This document shows positions 37,368 through 47,970 of a stretch of DNA of 64,000 bases, in pieces. Positions within the stretch are counted from its first letter, which is position 1. Each line of letters starts with the position of its first letter. The notes under the pieces are model-generated. The model had not been told where the DNA came from. It searched no databases and was given only the letters and a program-made list of their open reading frames with translations. The position numbers and the translations under genes are program-made. The stretch is from Deinococcus deserti VCD115 (lineage in GTDB: Bacteria > Deinococcota > Deinococci > Deinococcales > Deinococcaceae), in NCBI RefSeq assembly GCF_000020685.1, contig NC_012526.1, positions 167,501 to 231,500 of the forward strand. Reading direction: 5' to 3'.

Positions 37368-38418
37368 CACCGGCCCGCCGCAGCTGCTGCAGGGTGGGGG
37401 CCAGCGGCAGGGCTTCGATGGTGCGCCCGGCATGGCCCCGTACCGTACGGGCCATGAACAGGGAATTCAGGACGGCTTCCTCGGTGGCTTCGGCCACTGC
37501 CTGAAACAGGGGAGAGGTCAGATCGTTGGCGAGGTCCGGAACCGGCGGTGCCTGGGGGCTGCGGTGCAGCGGTGTGCGCCTGACCTGCGGGTGGGTGCTG
37601 AACGCCAGAGCGTAGTCCCCTGAGCCGTTGGCCAGGAAGCCCCCGGTGCGGGCAATTCCCAGAAAAGTTCGCCGGGCCAGCCGGGTCAGGTTGCGGTCGC
37701 TCAGAGGCGCGTCGGTGGCGACCACGATCATGACCGAGCCGTCAGGGGCAGGCGAAGGCGCAGCAGCAAGGTTCAGCGGAACACCGCACACCGTCAGCTG
37801 ACCGCCGTAGTTGCTCTGGACCAGCACTCCCACGGTCCAGTGTCCGGCGCGGCGTGAACTGGTGCCGATGCCGCCTTTCCAGCCAAAGGCCACGGTACCG
37901 GTACCGGCTCCGACGGCTCCTTCCGCGACCGGTCCACTGGCGGCATTTTCCAGCGCCGCAAGCACGTGTGCGGGTGTGACTGCCCGGCTGCGGATGTCGT
38001 TGAGCAGGCTGTCATTGGTCTCGCCGACAACGGCGTTCACGCTGCGTACCGTTTCATTGCCCGGCTGGCGCAGGGTCCAGTCGATCAGACCCTCAAGGCC
38101 ACGGGAGACGCACAGCGTGTTTGTCAGGACGATGGGGGTTTCCAGCTCACCCAGCTCCTGCACCTGGGTAACCCCGGCCAGCTTGCCGAAGCCGTTCCCG
38201 ACCGCTACCCCCGCCGGGACCCTGTCCTGATACAGGTTGCCGCCATGGGGCCGCACGGCCGTGACGCCAGTCCGGACGCCCCCGCCTTCTCTCAGGGTGG
38301 CGTGGCCGACCAGCACTCCGGGCACGTCGGTGATGGCGTTGAAGGGGCCGCAGGGCAGCTGACCGGGCAGCACTCCGAAATCGCGCAACCGGCCGCGTGC
38401 GGGTTCTTCCTGGATCAT
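37354..38418 (-). CDS. DmpA-type S58 aminopeptidase
   Basis: A 354-residue peptidase of the P1/DmpA family, which makes itself active by cutting between a Gly and a Ser/Thr. The N-terminal part shows [41 protein letters not shown] and ETNDSLLND; the expected processing site is Gly-Ser in [15 protein letters not shown], so that Ser becomes the N-terminal nucleophile. Typical activity is removal of N-terminal D- or L-residues or beta-amino acids. ATG 38418 is preferred; the frame continues upstream, opposite pdxY. The gene converges with and overlaps the ppx-like 3' end by 14 nt. Confidence 0.9.
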   Translation of the reverse strand: MIQEEPARGRLRDFGVLPGQLPCGPFNAITDVPGVLVGHATLREGGGVRTGVTAVRPHGGNLYQDRVPAGVAVGNGFGKLAGVTQVQELGELETPIVLTNTLCVSRGLEGLIDWTLRQPGNETVRSVNAVVGETNDSLLNDIRSRAVTPAHVLAALENAASGPVAEGAVGAGTGTVAFGWKGGIGTSSRRAGHWTVGVLVQSNYGGQLTVCGVPLNLAAAPSPAPDGSVMIVVATDAPLSDRNLTRLARRTFLGIARTGGFLANGSGDYALAFSTHPQVRRTPLHRSPQAPPVPDLANDLTSPLFQAVAEATEEAVLNSLFMARTVRGHAGRTIEALPLAPTLQQLRRAGVMPG

Positions 38419-38540
38419 GCCTGACAGCATGGCGTACTGACGCCATATGCATCCATCAGCCTGGAGTACCCCAGGTACGGCTGCTGATACGAGCGGACAA
38501 TCGCTCGGTGCCCCTATCCCGCTGCCGCACATCCCTGGTC

Positions 38541-38546
38541 TATCCT
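38541..38546 (+). promoter_or_regulatory. -10 element for leaderless pdxY
   Basis: TATCCT, 6 nt before ATG 38553, deciding against upstream in-frame starts. Confidence 0.6.
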
Positions 38547-38552
38547 CTGCGC

Positions 38553-39476
38553 ATGACCGGGCACCCCGCTTCCCCTGCTGCGCCGCACCCGGCGCCCACG
38601 CTTCCACGCAACATCCTGAGCATCCAGTCGTGGGTCAGCTACGGGCATGTCGGCAACGCTGCAGCCATGTTTCCGCTGCAGCGTCTGGGCTTCGAGGTCT
38701 GGGCCGTCAACACGGTGCAGTTTTCCAACCACACCGGCTACGGCGCCTGGACCGGGAGTGTCTTTCCCCCGGAACTGGTGGCCGAACTGCTCGACGGCGT
38801 CGAAGCGCGCGGAGCCCTGCCGGACTGCCACGCCGTGCTCAGCGGCTACATGGGCTCGGAGGGCACGGTGGGGGCCGTGGTGGACGCCGTACGCCGGGTA
38901 AGGGAAGCCAACCCGCAGGCCCTGTACTGCTGTGATCCCGTGATGGGTGACGTGGGACGCGGGGTCTTTGTGCGCCCGGAACTGCCGGAGCTGATCGCGG
39001 CGCACGCCATTCCGGCGGCTGACATCGTGACCCCCAACCAGTACGAACTGGAACTGCTGACCGGACACCAGGTCGACACGCTGGAGCACGCCCTGCACGC
39101 AGCTCACACGCTGCGCGGGCGCCTGCGCCCGGAAGGCCCGCGCCTTGTGCTGGTGACCAGCCTGGTACGACGGGACGCCCCGGAAGGCAGTATCGAAACG
39201 CTGGCTGTGACCGGAGAGGGTGCCTGGCTGTGCCGTACCCCCCTGCTTCCACTTGACCCCCCACGCAACGGCACGGGCGACGCCATTGCTGCGCTGTTTT
39301 TCGGTCACTATCTGCAAAGTGGCAGCCCCGCGCAGGCCCTGAGTTTGTCGATGAGTGCCCTGTACGGTCTGCTGGATCTGACGCACCGCAGCGGCACCCG
39401 TGAGATTCAGCTGGTGGCGGCCCAGAACGAGTTTGCACAGCCCACGCAGGTGTTTGGCGCCCAGCAGGTAGAGTAG
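38553..39476 (+). CDS. pdxY: Pyridoxal kinase
   Basis: A 307-residue ribokinase-fold kinase making pyridoxal 5'-phosphate. Visible landmarks are [26 protein letters not shown], the FSNHTGYG loop, [19 protein letters not shown] and the catalytic [11 protein letters not shown] with its Asp. The early SYGHVGN is typical of PdxY/PdxK. The start is set by the TANNNT box at 38541; a frame from 38397 overlaps the divergent peptidase promoter. It is followed 13 nt later by the ankyrin gene. Confidence 0.93.
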   Translation: MTGHPASPAAPHPAPTLPRNILSIQSWVSYGHVGNAAAMFPLQRLGFEVWAVNTVQFSNHTGYGAWTGSVFPPELVAELLDGVEARGALPDCHAVLSGYMGSEGTVGAVVDAVRRVREANPQALYCCDPVMGDVGRGVFVRPELPELIAAHAIPAADIVTPNQYELELLTGHQVDTLEHALHAAHTLRGRLRPEGPRLVLVTSLVRRDAPEGSIETLAVTGEGAWLCRTPLLPLDPPRNGTGDAIAALFFGHYLQSGSPAQALSLSMSALYGLLDLTHRSGTREIQLVAAQNEFAQPTQVFGAQQVE

Positions 39477-39489
39477 AAGCGGTCTTTCG

Positions 39490-40014
39490 ATGAGTGATAC
39501 TCCTGCCCCCCCGGACGACGGCGCGCTGGACCGTGAGGTTCTGGCGTTTCTGCAAGACGCTTTCGAACATGTGCGCAATGGCGACGCCGCGCAGCTGCGG
39601 CAGATGCTGGAGCGCGGCCTGCCACCCAATATCCGCAACAGTCAGGGGGATTCACTGCTGATGCTGGCCAGCTACCACGGCCACCATGCTGCTGCCCGCA
39701 CCCTGCTGGAAGCCGGCGCGGACCGGGAACTTCGCAATGACCGGGGTCAGAGCCCCCTGGAGGCCGCTGCCTTCAAAGGAGACCAGGCGATGGCCGAACT
39801 GCTGCTCGAGTTCGGGGCGGACCCCAATGCCCGCAGCGCAGCAGGAAAAACCCCGCTGATGATGGCAGCCATGTTTGGCCGTACCGGCATCGTGGAGGTG
39901 CTGCTTGAGCGCGGCGCGGACCCGGCCGCACGTGACGAAGGCGGAATGTCCGCACTGGACGCGGCCCGTTTGATGGGCGCGGCCAGCACCGCCGCGCAGC
40001 TCGAAGCACTCTGA
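39490..40014 (+). CDS. Ankyrin-repeat protein
   Basis: A 174-residue soluble protein consisting of an N-terminal helix region (1-45) and about four ankyrin repeats (GDSLLMLASYHGHHAAARTLLEAGAD, GQSPLEAAAFKGDQAMAELLLEFGAD, GKTPLMMAAMFGRTGIVEVLLERGAD, then a partial one). Such proteins usually mediate protein contacts; no enzymatic domain is present. It follows pdxY at 13 nt and may share its transcript, though a TAGAGT at 39470 could be a separate promoter. Confidence 0.9.
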   Translation: MSDTPAPPDDGALDREVLAFLQDAFEHVRNGDAAQLRQMLERGLPPNIRNSQGDSLLMLASYHGHHAAARTLLEAGADRELRNDRGQSPLEAAAFKGDQAMAELLLEFGADPNARSAAGKTPLMMAAMFGRTGIVEVLLERGADPAARDEGGMSALDAARLMGAASTAAQLEAL

Positions 40015-40045
40015 AGGCTGGACTGCGCCGGGCTGCGGTGTGAAT

Positions 40046-40476
<431 letters not shown>

Positions 40477-40480
<4 letters not shown>

Positions 40481-42117
40481 GAATCAGTTGTCTCCTGAAG
40501 AGGGTTGGGGCCCGGTACTGTACCGTGATCGGGAATGCTGAAATGAAAGGTGGAGCCCTGGCCGGGCCTGGACCCCAGCCACAGCTCGCCACCATGCTGC
40601 TCGACGGCGCTGCGGGTAACAGCCAGTCCAATGCCGCTCCCGCTGTATTCGCCTAGGCCGTGCAGCCGCTGGAAAACACCGAAGATCCGGTCAAAATACT
40701 GCTCTTCGATGCCGATCCCATTGTCCTGGATATGAAAGACCCAGCGCCGGCGGTCCTCCTCGCGAGTGGCGCTGACGGCAATCTGCAGCGGGCGTTCGGG
40801 TGAGCGGAATTTCAGCGCGTTGCCGATCAGGTTGTGAAAGACGTGCCGCAGCAGGTCGGCGTTGCCATGAACCTGCGGAAATCCAGGCGCAACATGCACC
40901 TGAGCGGCGCTCCTTTGCACCTCCTCGTCCAGACTCGTAAGCACCTCGCGAACCAGCAGGTGGGTGTCGACTGAGGTGAAGGTCCGCTGCCCCTGACGCA
41001 CCCGCGAAAAGGCCAGCAGGTCCTGGATCAGGGTTTTCATGCGGCTGGTGGCGTCGATGGTAAAGGTGATGTACTGGTCGGCACGCGCGTCAAGCTGTCC
41101 CTGGTAGCGCCGAGCGAGCAGTTCGGTGTAGCTGCCGATGGTCCGCAGGGGTTCCTGCAGATCGTGGCTGGCTACGTACGCGAACTGCTCGAGCTCGCGG
41201 TTGCTGTGTGCCAGCTGCTCATTGCTGGCTTTCAGGGCCTGGGCACTGTGCGCCAGCGCCTGCTCACGTTCGCGTACCGCGCGGGCCATTTCCTGGAACT
41301 GATGGCCCAGTTCGTCAATTTCCTGTACACCGGAACGCGGCAGGTGCCGGTCGTACTGGCCGGCAGAGATCTCCTGCGCGCCGGCAGTCAGCTGCGAGAG
41401 ATGACGCGCCACCGTGCGGGCCATGCGCAGCGCGGTCAGCAGCAGCAGCAGCAGGGTCAGCAGCAGCCCCGCGACCGTGATCTGGCGCACCGTTCGCAGG
41501 GTCTGGGCACTGGACTGCACGGCGGCAGTCAGACGGGCGTCCTCGCGTTCGCGCATGATGGTCAACGTGGCACGCACATTGTCGAGCTGCCGGCGGCCGG
41601 TACTGATCAGCCGAACTGCCTGCTCCAGAGAGGTGCGGCGGGCACGGATCTGTGGATCGCCTGCCGTGAGGCGCCAGCGTGCAAGCTGGTCGGCGGCCTG
41701 GTTCAGGCTGCTGATCTGCGCGGGTGTGACGGACCGGCGACGCAACTGGTGTGCGTGCTCGTCAAAAGCGATCAGGCCATCAAGGTACGGTTTGAGAAAA
41801 TCAGCCTGTCCGGTGATGACGTATCCACGTTGCCCGGTCTCCAGCTCCGAGATGTCACGCAACAGGGAGTTGATCAGCAACAGGCGGCCTTGTGACTCGG
41901 TTACCTGCCGGGCGGCCTGTGCATTGCGCTCCACCCCGGCGATCACCGATATACCCACGACGCTCAGCAGCACAAAGGGCACCACGAAGGGCCGCAGCAG
42001 CAGTGAGCTCAGGGTGGTTCGGGGCCGGAATGCCTGAAACCGTGAGCTTGACGTGGCCGATGCGGAGGGCGCCGGCATAGAGGATGCCTGCGGCGCAGGT
42101 GAAACAGAGTCAGGCAT
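40477..42117 (-). CDS. CHASE3-HAMP histidine kinase
   Basis: A 546-residue membrane kinase: a Ser/Ala/Pro-rich start, helix 1 (about 42-62), an extracytoplasmic CHASE3 domain (about 66-205, with LETGQRGYVITGQADFLKPY), helix 2 (about 212-232), HAMP, a short coiled coil, HisKA with His in ASHDLQEPLRTIG and the ATPase domain (NLIGNALKFRS, DNGIGIE, GSGIGLAVTR). The HDLQEPLR phospho-site is that of the phytochrome-kinase branch, often paired with a separate receiver as seen here. A TACAAT box at 42127 precedes ATG 42117 by 9 nt. Confidence 0.92.
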
Positions 42118-42126
42118 CGTGGGCCG

Positions 42127-42132
42127 ATTGTA
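42127..42132 (-). promoter_or_regulatory. -10 element of kinase-regulator operon
   Basis: TACAAT on the minus strand, 9 nt before ATG 42117. Confidence 0.45.
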
Positions 42133-42220
42133 GACCAGGACCCTGAGTGCGGCGATGATTACATGCCGCGCTGGCCAGTTCCGAAAACGGACAATGGCCC
42201 CAGCACCCTGGCCGGAAAAT

Positions 42221-42233
42221 TGAACCCGGTTCA
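42221..42233. promoter_or_regulatory. Candidate operator before crotonase gene
   Basis: TGAACC-C-GGTTCA, a perfect 6-bp inverted repeat, covers the -35 position (TTGAAC at 42220) of the promoter whose -10 is TACACT at 42245. A bound protein would block or recruit polymerase. Confidence 0.45.
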
Positions 42234-42244
42234 GGACGGCGCGC

Positions 42245-42250
42245 TACACT
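42245..42250 (+). promoter_or_regulatory. -10 element for leaderless crotonase gene
   Basis: TACACT, 6 nt before ATG 42257. Confidence 0.6.
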
Positions 42251-42256
42251 CCGGTC

Positions 42257-42997
42257 ATGACGTTGCAAAGCGTAAACCTTACCCGGCGGGGTGAGACGGC
42301 CACTTTGACCCTGGTGACCAAAAAAGGCACCCTGGGGCCGACCTTCTGGCGTGAAATGCCGGCGGTGCTGGAGGAACTGGCCCGCTCCCGGGTGGTGATC
42401 CTGCGCGGTCAGGACCTGTTCAGCGCCGGTCTGGACCTGCATGAGAGCGGCGCACAGATCCTGCCGGTGCTGGGTGATCCGGAGGCATTCAAAGCTGTGG
42501 TTGACGAGATGCATGCGACCATCGAAGGGCTGGCGGCGCTGCCGGTGCCAGTGATCGCGGCTGTTCACGGCTGGTGCATTGGCGCCGGCCTGGAGCTGAT
42601 TGCCGCCGCCGATCTTCGGCTGTGCAGCCAGGACGCCCGGTTCAGCCTGCCGGAAGTCAAGCTTGGAATTACGGCTGATCTGGGCGGCCTGCAGCGGCTG
42701 CCTCACCTGATCGGCCGCGGGCGCGCGGCCCATCTGGCCCTCACGGCTGACCCTATTGACGCGGCCACTGCGGAACGCTGGGGTCTGGTGACCGAGGTTC
42801 ACGCCAGTCCCGAAGCCCTCTTTGCCCGTGCCGACGCGCTGGCTGATCAGCTCGCCGCGCTGCCGCCCAGAGCCCTGGAAGGCACCAAGCGCACCCTGAA
42901 CGATGACCGGCCGCACAGACAGAGCCTGGACAGTGCGGTGGCCTGGAATGCGCAGCACATGACGGCCGAAGCCCTGCTGGGCGCATTACGTAAATAA
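42257..42997 (+). CDS. Enoyl-CoA hydratase/isomerase, dienoyl-CoA isomerase-like
   Basis: A 246-residue crotonase-fold enzyme. The two oxyanion-hole segments are DLFSAGLDL and [10 protein letters not shown]. The active-site helix reads [18 protein letters not shown]: Glu in EVKLG and Asp in [10 protein letters not shown] match the acid pair of delta3,5-delta2,4-dienoyl-CoA isomerases rather than ordinary hydratases. That would move double bonds in unsaturated fatty-acid chains. The next gene, 23 nt downstream, looks like a 2,4-dienoyl-CoA reductase of the SDR type, which supports this reading. The start is set by TANNNT 6 nt upstream. Confidence 0.88.
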   Translation: MTLQSVNLTRRGETATLTLVTKKGTLGPTFWREMPAVLEELARSRVVILRGQDLFSAGLDLHESGAQILPVLGDPEAFKAVVDEMHATIEGLAALPVPVIAAVHGWCIGAGLELIAAADLRLCSQDARFSLPEVKLGITADLGGLQRLPHLIGRGRAAHLALTADPIDAATAERWGLVTEVHASPEALFARADALADQLAALPPRALEGTKRTLNDDRPHRQSLDSAVAWNAQHMTAEALLGALRK

Positions 42998-43020
42998 TCC
43001 CCATGTTCCCAAGGAGCCCC

Positions 43021-43875
43021 ATGACCCTATCCGCTGGTACCCCTGAAAGCACCTTCCGTCCTGACCTGCTTGCTGGAAAACACGCCCTGATCACGGGCGG
43101 CGGCAGCGGCATCAACCTGGGCATCGCCCGGAGCTTTGCCGCGCACGGCTGCGCCGTGACCCTGCTTGGGCGCAATCTCGAAAAGGCCCAGGGGGCCGCT
43201 GCCGGGATTCAGGCCGAAGGAGGCCGGGCTATGGGCGTCAGCGCCGACGTGCGTGACTTCGCCGCGCTGCAGGCCGCAGCGGAACAGGCCACCTCCGAGT
43301 TCGGTCCGCTGGACATCGTGCTGGCGGGGGCGGCAGGAAACTTTCCGGCTCCAGTAGACGGCATTTCACCGAACGGTTTCAAGACCGTGGTCGACATTGA
43401 CCTGCTGGGAACCTACAACACCATCAAGGCCTGTGCGCCGCATCTGCGCGCTCCGGGCGGCAACATCCTGAGCATCAGCGCCTACGGAGTGCCGGTGCCG
43501 CTGCAGGCGCACGTGGTGGCGGCGAAGGCCGGTGTGGACGCCCTGACGCAGACTCTGGCGGTGGAGTGGGGACTGCGGGGCATCCGCGTGAATGCCATTA
43601 TTCCCGGTCCCATCGACGGCACCGAGGGCATGGCCCGCCTCGCTCCGGACGAGAAGACCCGCCAGAAGTTCATTGCTACCGTGCCCCTGGGCCGCTTTGG
43701 GGTGCCGCAGGACATTGCCAACGCGGCGCTGTTCCTGGTCAGTGACGCGGCGAGCTACGTGACCGGCGTCATTCTCCCGGTCGATGGTGGTCAGAACATG
43801 CTTGGAGGCGCGCCGCAGTACATGATGTACCAGCAGATGGGCCTGGCGCAGCCGAAATCCGGGAACACGCAGTAA
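43021..43875 (+). CDS. SDR oxidoreductase, 2,4-dienoyl-CoA reductase-like
   Basis: A 284-residue short-chain dehydrogenase. The NADPH motif is [15 protein letters not shown], the NAG-type motif is AGAAGNF, and the C-terminal PGPI and DGGQNM segments are typical. The usual catalytic Tyr of Tyr-x3-Lys is missing: the lysine lies in [18 protein letters not shown] but the position four before is Val, exactly as in peroxisomal and mitochondrial 2,4-dienoyl-CoA reductases. AAGGAG lies just before ATG 43021. Together with the crotonase it would handle unsaturated fatty acids in beta-oxidation. Confidence 0.88.
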   Translation: MTLSAGTPESTFRPDLLAGKHALITGGGSGINLGIARSFAAHGCAVTLLGRNLEKAQGAAAGIQAEGGRAMGVSADVRDFAALQAAAEQATSEFGPLDIVLAGAAGNFPAPVDGISPNGFKTVVDIDLLGTYNTIKACAPHLRAPGGNILSISAYGVPVPLQAHVVAAKAGVDALTQTLAVEWGLRGIRVNAIIPGPIDGTEGMARLAPDEKTRQKFIATVPLGRFGVPQDIANAALFLVSDAASYVTGVILPVDGGQNMLGGAPQYMMYQQMGLAQPKSGNTQ

Positions 43876-43885
43876 AAGGACAGGC

Positions 43886-43940
43886 AATAAAAAAGCCGCC
43901 TCTCGGGCGGTGATGAAAAGAAGATAGCGTCTTATGCGCT
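43886..43940 (-). repeat. Terminator-like repeat, copy 1
   Basis: About 50 nt nearly identical to 47971-48025, centred on a CCGCC/GGCGG hairpin. On the minus strand the hairpin is followed by CTTTTTTATT, so it is a terminator in that direction. No minus-strand gene is seen immediately upstream of it. Confidence 0.7.
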
Positions 43941-44131
43941 ATTCGTCAAGAAGATGCACACCGGGGTCGTGGATTTTTGAGCATGACGGGTGTGCAATGA
44001 AGCATGAATGGTCTGGTCGCTGTGCTGCCTGCCGAGCTCCTGGGAAGGCACCCGGATGCCACCAGTCATCTCGTCGCGGTCAAGCCTGATATGCGTCTAT
44101 GCCAACCCTGTAGCTGTGGTCTGCTGGCTGC

Positions 44132-44320
44132 ATGCTGAAGACCATTGGTATCTTTATTGCCACTTTTTTTGCACTGACTTTCCTGATCGAAGGCATTAAA
44201 TATCTATGGACAGGTACCTTTGAGATCGATTGGTTCTCTTCTACGGGCTCCATTACTGGTGGCTTTATAGGTCTATATATCGCCAAGGCAACTGGGCTTC
44301 TCAACCGGAACCGACGATAA
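44132..44320 (+). CDS. Small membrane protein
   Basis: A 62-residue protein with two hydrophobic helices (IGIFIATFFALTFLIEGIKYL and SITGGFIGLYIAKATGLL) separated by a short acidic, aromatic loop, and a basic tail (NRNRR). Its codon use is clearly more AT-rich than the neighbours, hinting at transfer. No Shine-Dalgarno is evident. No family is recognised. Confidence 0.55.
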   Translation: MLKTIGIFIATFFALTFLIEGIKYLWTGTFEIDWFSSTGSITGGFIGLYIAKATGLLNRNRR

Positions 44321-44478
44321 TCATCGACTGTTGGGTATGGCCATGCTCCAAGGGTAGGCGAAGTCCTTGACGCCACATGACGCACAACAAGCAGAGGAAG
44401 CCGCGACCTGACCCTTCATTTCCTTGAAGCCACTACCCACGCCTGGGGTGGTTGCGTTTCTCTGGCCACGGATACACA

Positions 44479-44512
44479 AGCGCGCCTGCCCCGAGCACAG
44501 GGCAAGCGCGCT
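44479..44512. terminator. Strong hairpin, probable terminator
   Basis: AGCGCGC-c-TGCCC pairs with GGGCA-a-GCGCGCT around CGAGCACA; CTTTGG follows on the plus strand. Confidence 0.5.
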
Positions 44513-44525
44513 TTGGATAGGACGG

Positions 44526-44660
44526 TCAGGCCTTCAGACCTGCAGCCACGGCTTCTGCGGGGCCAACGGTAGGACGGCCGATCAGGCGGCGCAAGTCACT
44601 GCTGTCAGTAGCCAGGAACCCTCGCTCTATGCCTGATATGAACGTCGGCGAGCACCGCTT
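44526..44660 (-). pseudogene. Remnant of NmrA-type NAD(P)-dependent reductase
   Basis: The last 37 codons on the minus strand read GIERGFLATDSSDLRRLIGRP...AEAVAAGL, the typical C-terminus of NmrA/QorB (YtfG)-like NAD(P)H:quinone oxidoreductases. Just upstream the matching AVLADVHI is found in another frame, so a frameshift separates them, and nothing of the Rossmann domain remains. A decayed gene. Confidence 0.6.
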
Positions 44661-44919
44661 ACAGGGGGCTCTGGATGGGGCTCCTGGCCGTACATCTGGG
44701 ATCAGGATCCCATGGAGCCTCATCGCCGCCCCCAGCGCGGCTGTCCGGTGATGTCGCGCACCCCCACAGCGTTGGTCCCCATGCTGTTTGTAATCTCCCC
44801 GGAGGTCTGGGCATTCCCAGAGCACAGACCAATCAGAGCCAGAACATGCACCTTGACCGCGTAATGACTGTTGACCTGCTGCCGGGAGGTAACAACTCTT
44901 ACATGTTGGCAGGATTTGG

Positions 44920-46608
44920 TCAGCGGGCCTTCAGGACCACAGCCTGGTACGGTTGCAGCTGCAGGTCACGCGTGCTGTCAAGCGCGGGGTAGTTGTTGCT
45001 CAACACGGCGCCGCCTATGAACTCGTCCGAGATGGCGTAATGAACAGGCTGGTCACTGAAGTTTCCGGCAACCAGCAGCCGCGTGCTGCCGTCATCCCGG
45101 ACGTAGGCAAAGACGCTGGAATGGTTCTCGTCCAGAAGCGTGAAGGTTCCGTCCCGCACGACGGTTAGGGATTTCCGCAGCGCGATGGTCTCACGGTAGT
45201 GATGCCACACCGACGCCGGGTCCGTTTCGGCCTCCTGGGCATTGATATCTGGGAAATTAGGGTTCACACCAATCCATGGGGTTCCGGTTGTGAAACCCGC
45301 GTGCGCTGAGTCGTCCCACTGCATGGGCGTGCGTGCATTGTCGCGGCCGCGTGCCCAGACGGCGGCCAGGATGCGCTCATCGTCCCAGCCGTGTTCGTCT
45401 CGCAGAACGCGGCTGGCATTGATCGTCTCGATGTCGCGGTAGTGGTCCAGACTCTGGAAACTGACGTTGGTCATGCCCAGTTCCTGCCCCTGATAGATGT
45501 ACGGCGTCCCCTGCATAAACAGAAGCACCGTGCACAGCATCTTCGCGCTCTCTACACGGAATTCGCGGTCATGACCGAAGCGAGAGACGGCGCGGGGCTG
45601 ATCGTGGTTGTCCCAGTAGAGGCTGTTCCAGCCGCGTCCATGCAACTCCGTCTGCCAGCGCGAAATGATGCGCTTGAGCTCCGGCAGGGTCCAGGCCTCG
45701 TTGCTCCACTTGCCGCGCTCGCCGCGGTCGTCGCCTATAAAGACGTGTTCGAAGTGAAAGACCATGTTCAGCTCATTGCGGTCCTCGCCGCTGTACAGCG
45801 CGCCCTCCGCCGGCGTGACCCCCGGTGTCTCACCCACGGTCACGACGTCGTAATGGCTCAGAACCTCGCGGTGCATCTCCTGCAGGAATTCATGGATGCG
45901 TGGCCCGTTCAGAAAATGCGGCTGTCCGTCCGTGAGGTCGGTGCCAGGAAGGGGGTGGCCTTCCGGGAAATTCTGTGGCTTGGACAGCATGTTGATGGTA
46001 TCCATGCGCCAGCCACTGATGCCCTTGTCGAGCCAGAAACGCATCATGTCGTAGACCTCGCGCCGCACCAGCGGGTTTTCCCAGTTGAGGTCCGGCTGCT
46101 TGCGGCTGAACAGGTGCAGGTAGTACTCGCCGCTGGGCTCGTCAAGTTCCCAGACACTGCCGCTGAAATACGACTGCCAGCGGTTCGGCGGGTTGCCGCC
46201 CTGCGGCGCGCGCCAGACGTACCAGTCCCGTTTCGGTGAGTTCCTGCCCGAGCGCGACTCGACAAACCAGGGATGCTCGTCGCTGGTGTGATTGACCACC
46301 AGATCAAGCATGATTTTCAGGCCGCGCGAACGGGCCTCACGAACAAGCTCGTCGAAGTCGTCCATGTTGCCGAACTCCGGCATGATGGCGCGGTAATCGC
46401 TGATGTCATAGCCGTTGTCGTCGTTGGGAGACGCGAAGATCGGCGAGATCCACACGATGTCGACTCCCAGCCGCGCGAGGTAGTCGAGCCGCGCCGTGAT
46501 ACCGCGCAGATCACCAACGCCGTCTCCGTTGCTGTCCTGAAAGGACCGGGGATAGATCTGATAGACGACGGCGTCCTTCCACCAGGGAACAGGCGTGGTG
46601 TGGGTCAT
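44920..46608 (-). CDS. GH13 alpha-glucosidase/oligo-1,6-glucosidase
   Basis: A 562-residue cytosolic GH13_31-type enzyme hydrolysing alpha-glucosides to glucose. The opening WWKDAVVYQIYPRSFQDSNGDG, the D.VVNHTSDEH motif, the nucleophile Asp in GWRMDTINML, acid Glu in VGETPG and Asp in YWDNHDQPR complete the active site; a C-terminal beta domain starts near 480. The residue after the nucleophile is Thr: in this family Val is typical of alpha-1,6 and Ala of alpha-1,4 enzymes, and Thr is associated with mixed specificity. No transporter or regulator gene adjoins it. The start ATG 46608 has weak signals upstream. Confidence 0.93.
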   Translation of the reverse strand: MTHTTPVPWWKDAVVYQIYPRSFQDSNGDGVGDLRGITARLDYLARLGVDIVWISPIFASPNDDNGYDISDYRAIMPEFGNMDDFDELVREARSRGLKIMLDLVVNHTSDEHPWFVESRSGRNSPKRDWYVWRAPQGGNPPNRWQSYFSGSVWELDEPSGEYYLHLFSRKQPDLNWENPLVRREVYDMMRFWLDKGISGWRMDTINMLSKPQNFPEGHPLPGTDLTDGQPHFLNGPRIHEFLQEMHREVLSHYDVVTVGETPGVTPAEGALYSGEDRNELNMVFHFEHVFIGDDRGERGKWSNEAWTLPELKRIISRWQTELHGRGWNSLYWDNHDQPRAVSRFGHDREFRVESAKMLCTVLLFMQGTPYIYQGQELGMTNVSFQSLDHYRDIETINASRVLRDEHGWDDERILAAVWARGRDNARTPMQWDDSAHAGFTTGTPWIGVNPNFPDINAQEAETDPASVWHHYRETIALRKSLTVVRDGTFTLLDENHSSVFAYVRDDGSTRLLVAGNFSDQPVHYAISDEFIGGAVLSNNYPALDSTRDLQLQPYQAVVLKAR

Positions 46609-46705
46609 TGTTCACACCTATCACCTGAAGGACGTATCACACCAATAAGGTGAACGACTTCATAACAGTGTCCGGGCACGCAGCGTGGTGCTGCACACCA
46701 GTCCA

Positions 46706-46722
46706 GAGCCTTCGACAGGCTC
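46706..46722. terminator. Hairpin after DUF418 gene
   Basis: GAGCCT-TCGAC-AGGCTC lies within 25 nt of the stop of the minus-strand gene at 46730. It has no T run, so termination is uncertain. Confidence 0.35.
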
Positions 46723-46729
46723 CGGCGCG

Positions 46730-47932
46730 TCAGGATCTGGGGTCCTTGACCGGACCGGATACGTCGGAATTTTTGAGTGCAGGTCCGTACACCAGCGTCC
46801 TGACCAACCACTCCATGGGTCCGGTTCCGAAGTGACGCAGCCACCACATGCTGACTGGAATCTGCAGCAGTCCCAGCGCCAGGGCCAGCACCACCGCCGA
46901 CGCGGCTCCGAACTGACCGGTCAGCCCCCCGGCGTATGGATAGAACAGCGTGGTCATGACCAGGCTCTGGGCCAGGTAGTTGCTCATGGCAACCCGGCCG
47001 CTGGCGGCAAAGGCCCGCAGCACCCCCAGGCGCCCGGTAACCGTCAGCAGGCCGATCAGCCCCACATACCCCAGGCCGCCCGCCAACCCACCGGTCATCC
47101 TTACCGGAATGGCCAGCAGACCGCTGGCCCGGTCTCCCTGGGTGTTCAGGTAGGCCAGCGCTACACCCAGCAGTAACCCCAACGGCACGCCCACAACCGC
47201 CAGACGGTGCAGCAGCGGCAGGTGGTCCTGGGGACGCAGCAGCAGCCCGGTTCGCTGCGCCGCAGCTCCCAGGAAAAACAGACACAGCAGCCAGGGACCG
47301 TTGTACAGGTTGCCCCCGATCACGTTGGGCCAGAACTCTGTAGCGCGCTCGGCCACCAGCGCCGCATAGGAACTCCCCGCTGAAAGATCCGGCAGTCCGG
47401 TAAAGCGTGGGCGCTCAGGCCGCGAAAAAGCCACCAGTGCGTCCATCAGCCAGACCCACTGGCCCCAGGCCCCCACCGCAATTCCCAGGGTCAGCAGCGC
47501 CCGTGCGTTCAGCCGCGCCGTGAACAGCAAAAAGCCGGCCATCAGTGCGTAGTTGCTGATGATGTCGCCGTGCCACACCAGCACAAAATGCAGCGCCCCG
47601 ATCAGCAGCAGCAGGAGGTGGCGACGAACGAATACGCCCGCCCCCTGGCGTGCCAGCAGCCCGGCCGCACCCCAGCCGAACAGCATGGCGAAGATGCTGA
47701 TAAAGCGGCCATTGGCCAGCACGTCGGTCAGCGCCTGCGCCACACGGTCGAGTCCACGCTGCTGCCACTCCAGGAAGCCCGCAAAGTCCTGCATGTTCAC
47801 GACCAGAATGCCCACCAGCGCGACTCCACGCAGCACATCCGGCAGCACGGAACGTTCCCGGACCGGACCGTGTTCGGCCGGCTCAGGCGCCACATCGGCC
47901 GGAAGGGAGGCGGCAGGGTCAGGCGCGGTCAT
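46730..47932 (-). CDS. DUF418 membrane protein
   Basis: A 400-residue multipass inner-membrane protein of the DUF418/YeiB type with about ten hydrophobic helices. Recognisable pieces are the [22 protein letters not shown] opening, [14 protein letters not shown] and the C-terminal [15 protein letters not shown]...[13 protein letters not shown]...[20 protein letters not shown]. The function is unknown; the N-terminal fold resembles membrane acyltransferases. TAGCCT lies 6 nt before ATG 47932 (leaderless). Confidence 0.9.
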   Translation of the reverse strand: MTAPDPAASLPADVAPEPAEHGPVRERSVLPDVLRGVALVGILVVNMQDFAGFLEWQQRGLDRVAQALTDVLANGRFISIFAMLFGWGAAGLLARQGAGVFVRRHLLLLLIGALHFVLVWHGDIISNYALMAGFLLFTARLNARALLTLGIAVGAWGQWVWLMDALVAFSRPERPRFTGLPDLSAGSSYAALVAERATEFWPNVIGGNLYNGPWLLCLFFLGAAAQRTGLLLRPQDHLPLLHRLAVVGVPLGLLLGVALAYLNTQGDRASGLLAIPVRMTGGLAGGLGYVGLIGLLTVTGRLGVLRAFAASGRVAMSNYLAQSLVMTTLFYPYAGGLTGQFGAASAVVLALALGLLQIPVSMWWLRHFGTGPMEWLVRTLVYGPALKNSDVSGPVKDPRS

Positions 47933-47938
47933 GGACGC

Positions 47939-47944
47939 AGGCTA
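47939..47944 (-). promoter_or_regulatory. -10 element for leaderless DUF418 gene
   Basis: TAGCCT on the minus strand, 6 nt before ATG 47932. Confidence 0.55.
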
Positions 47945-47970
47945 GCGCAGGGGAAGTCACCGAACGGCCC

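Larger units (their letters stand above)
44321..44919. other. Degraded intergenic stretch
   Basis: About 600 nt holding a strong hairpin at 44479-44512, the remains of a dehydrogenase C-terminus on the minus strand (44526-44660) and otherwise nothing readable. It looks like the scar of lost genes. Confidence 0.5.
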
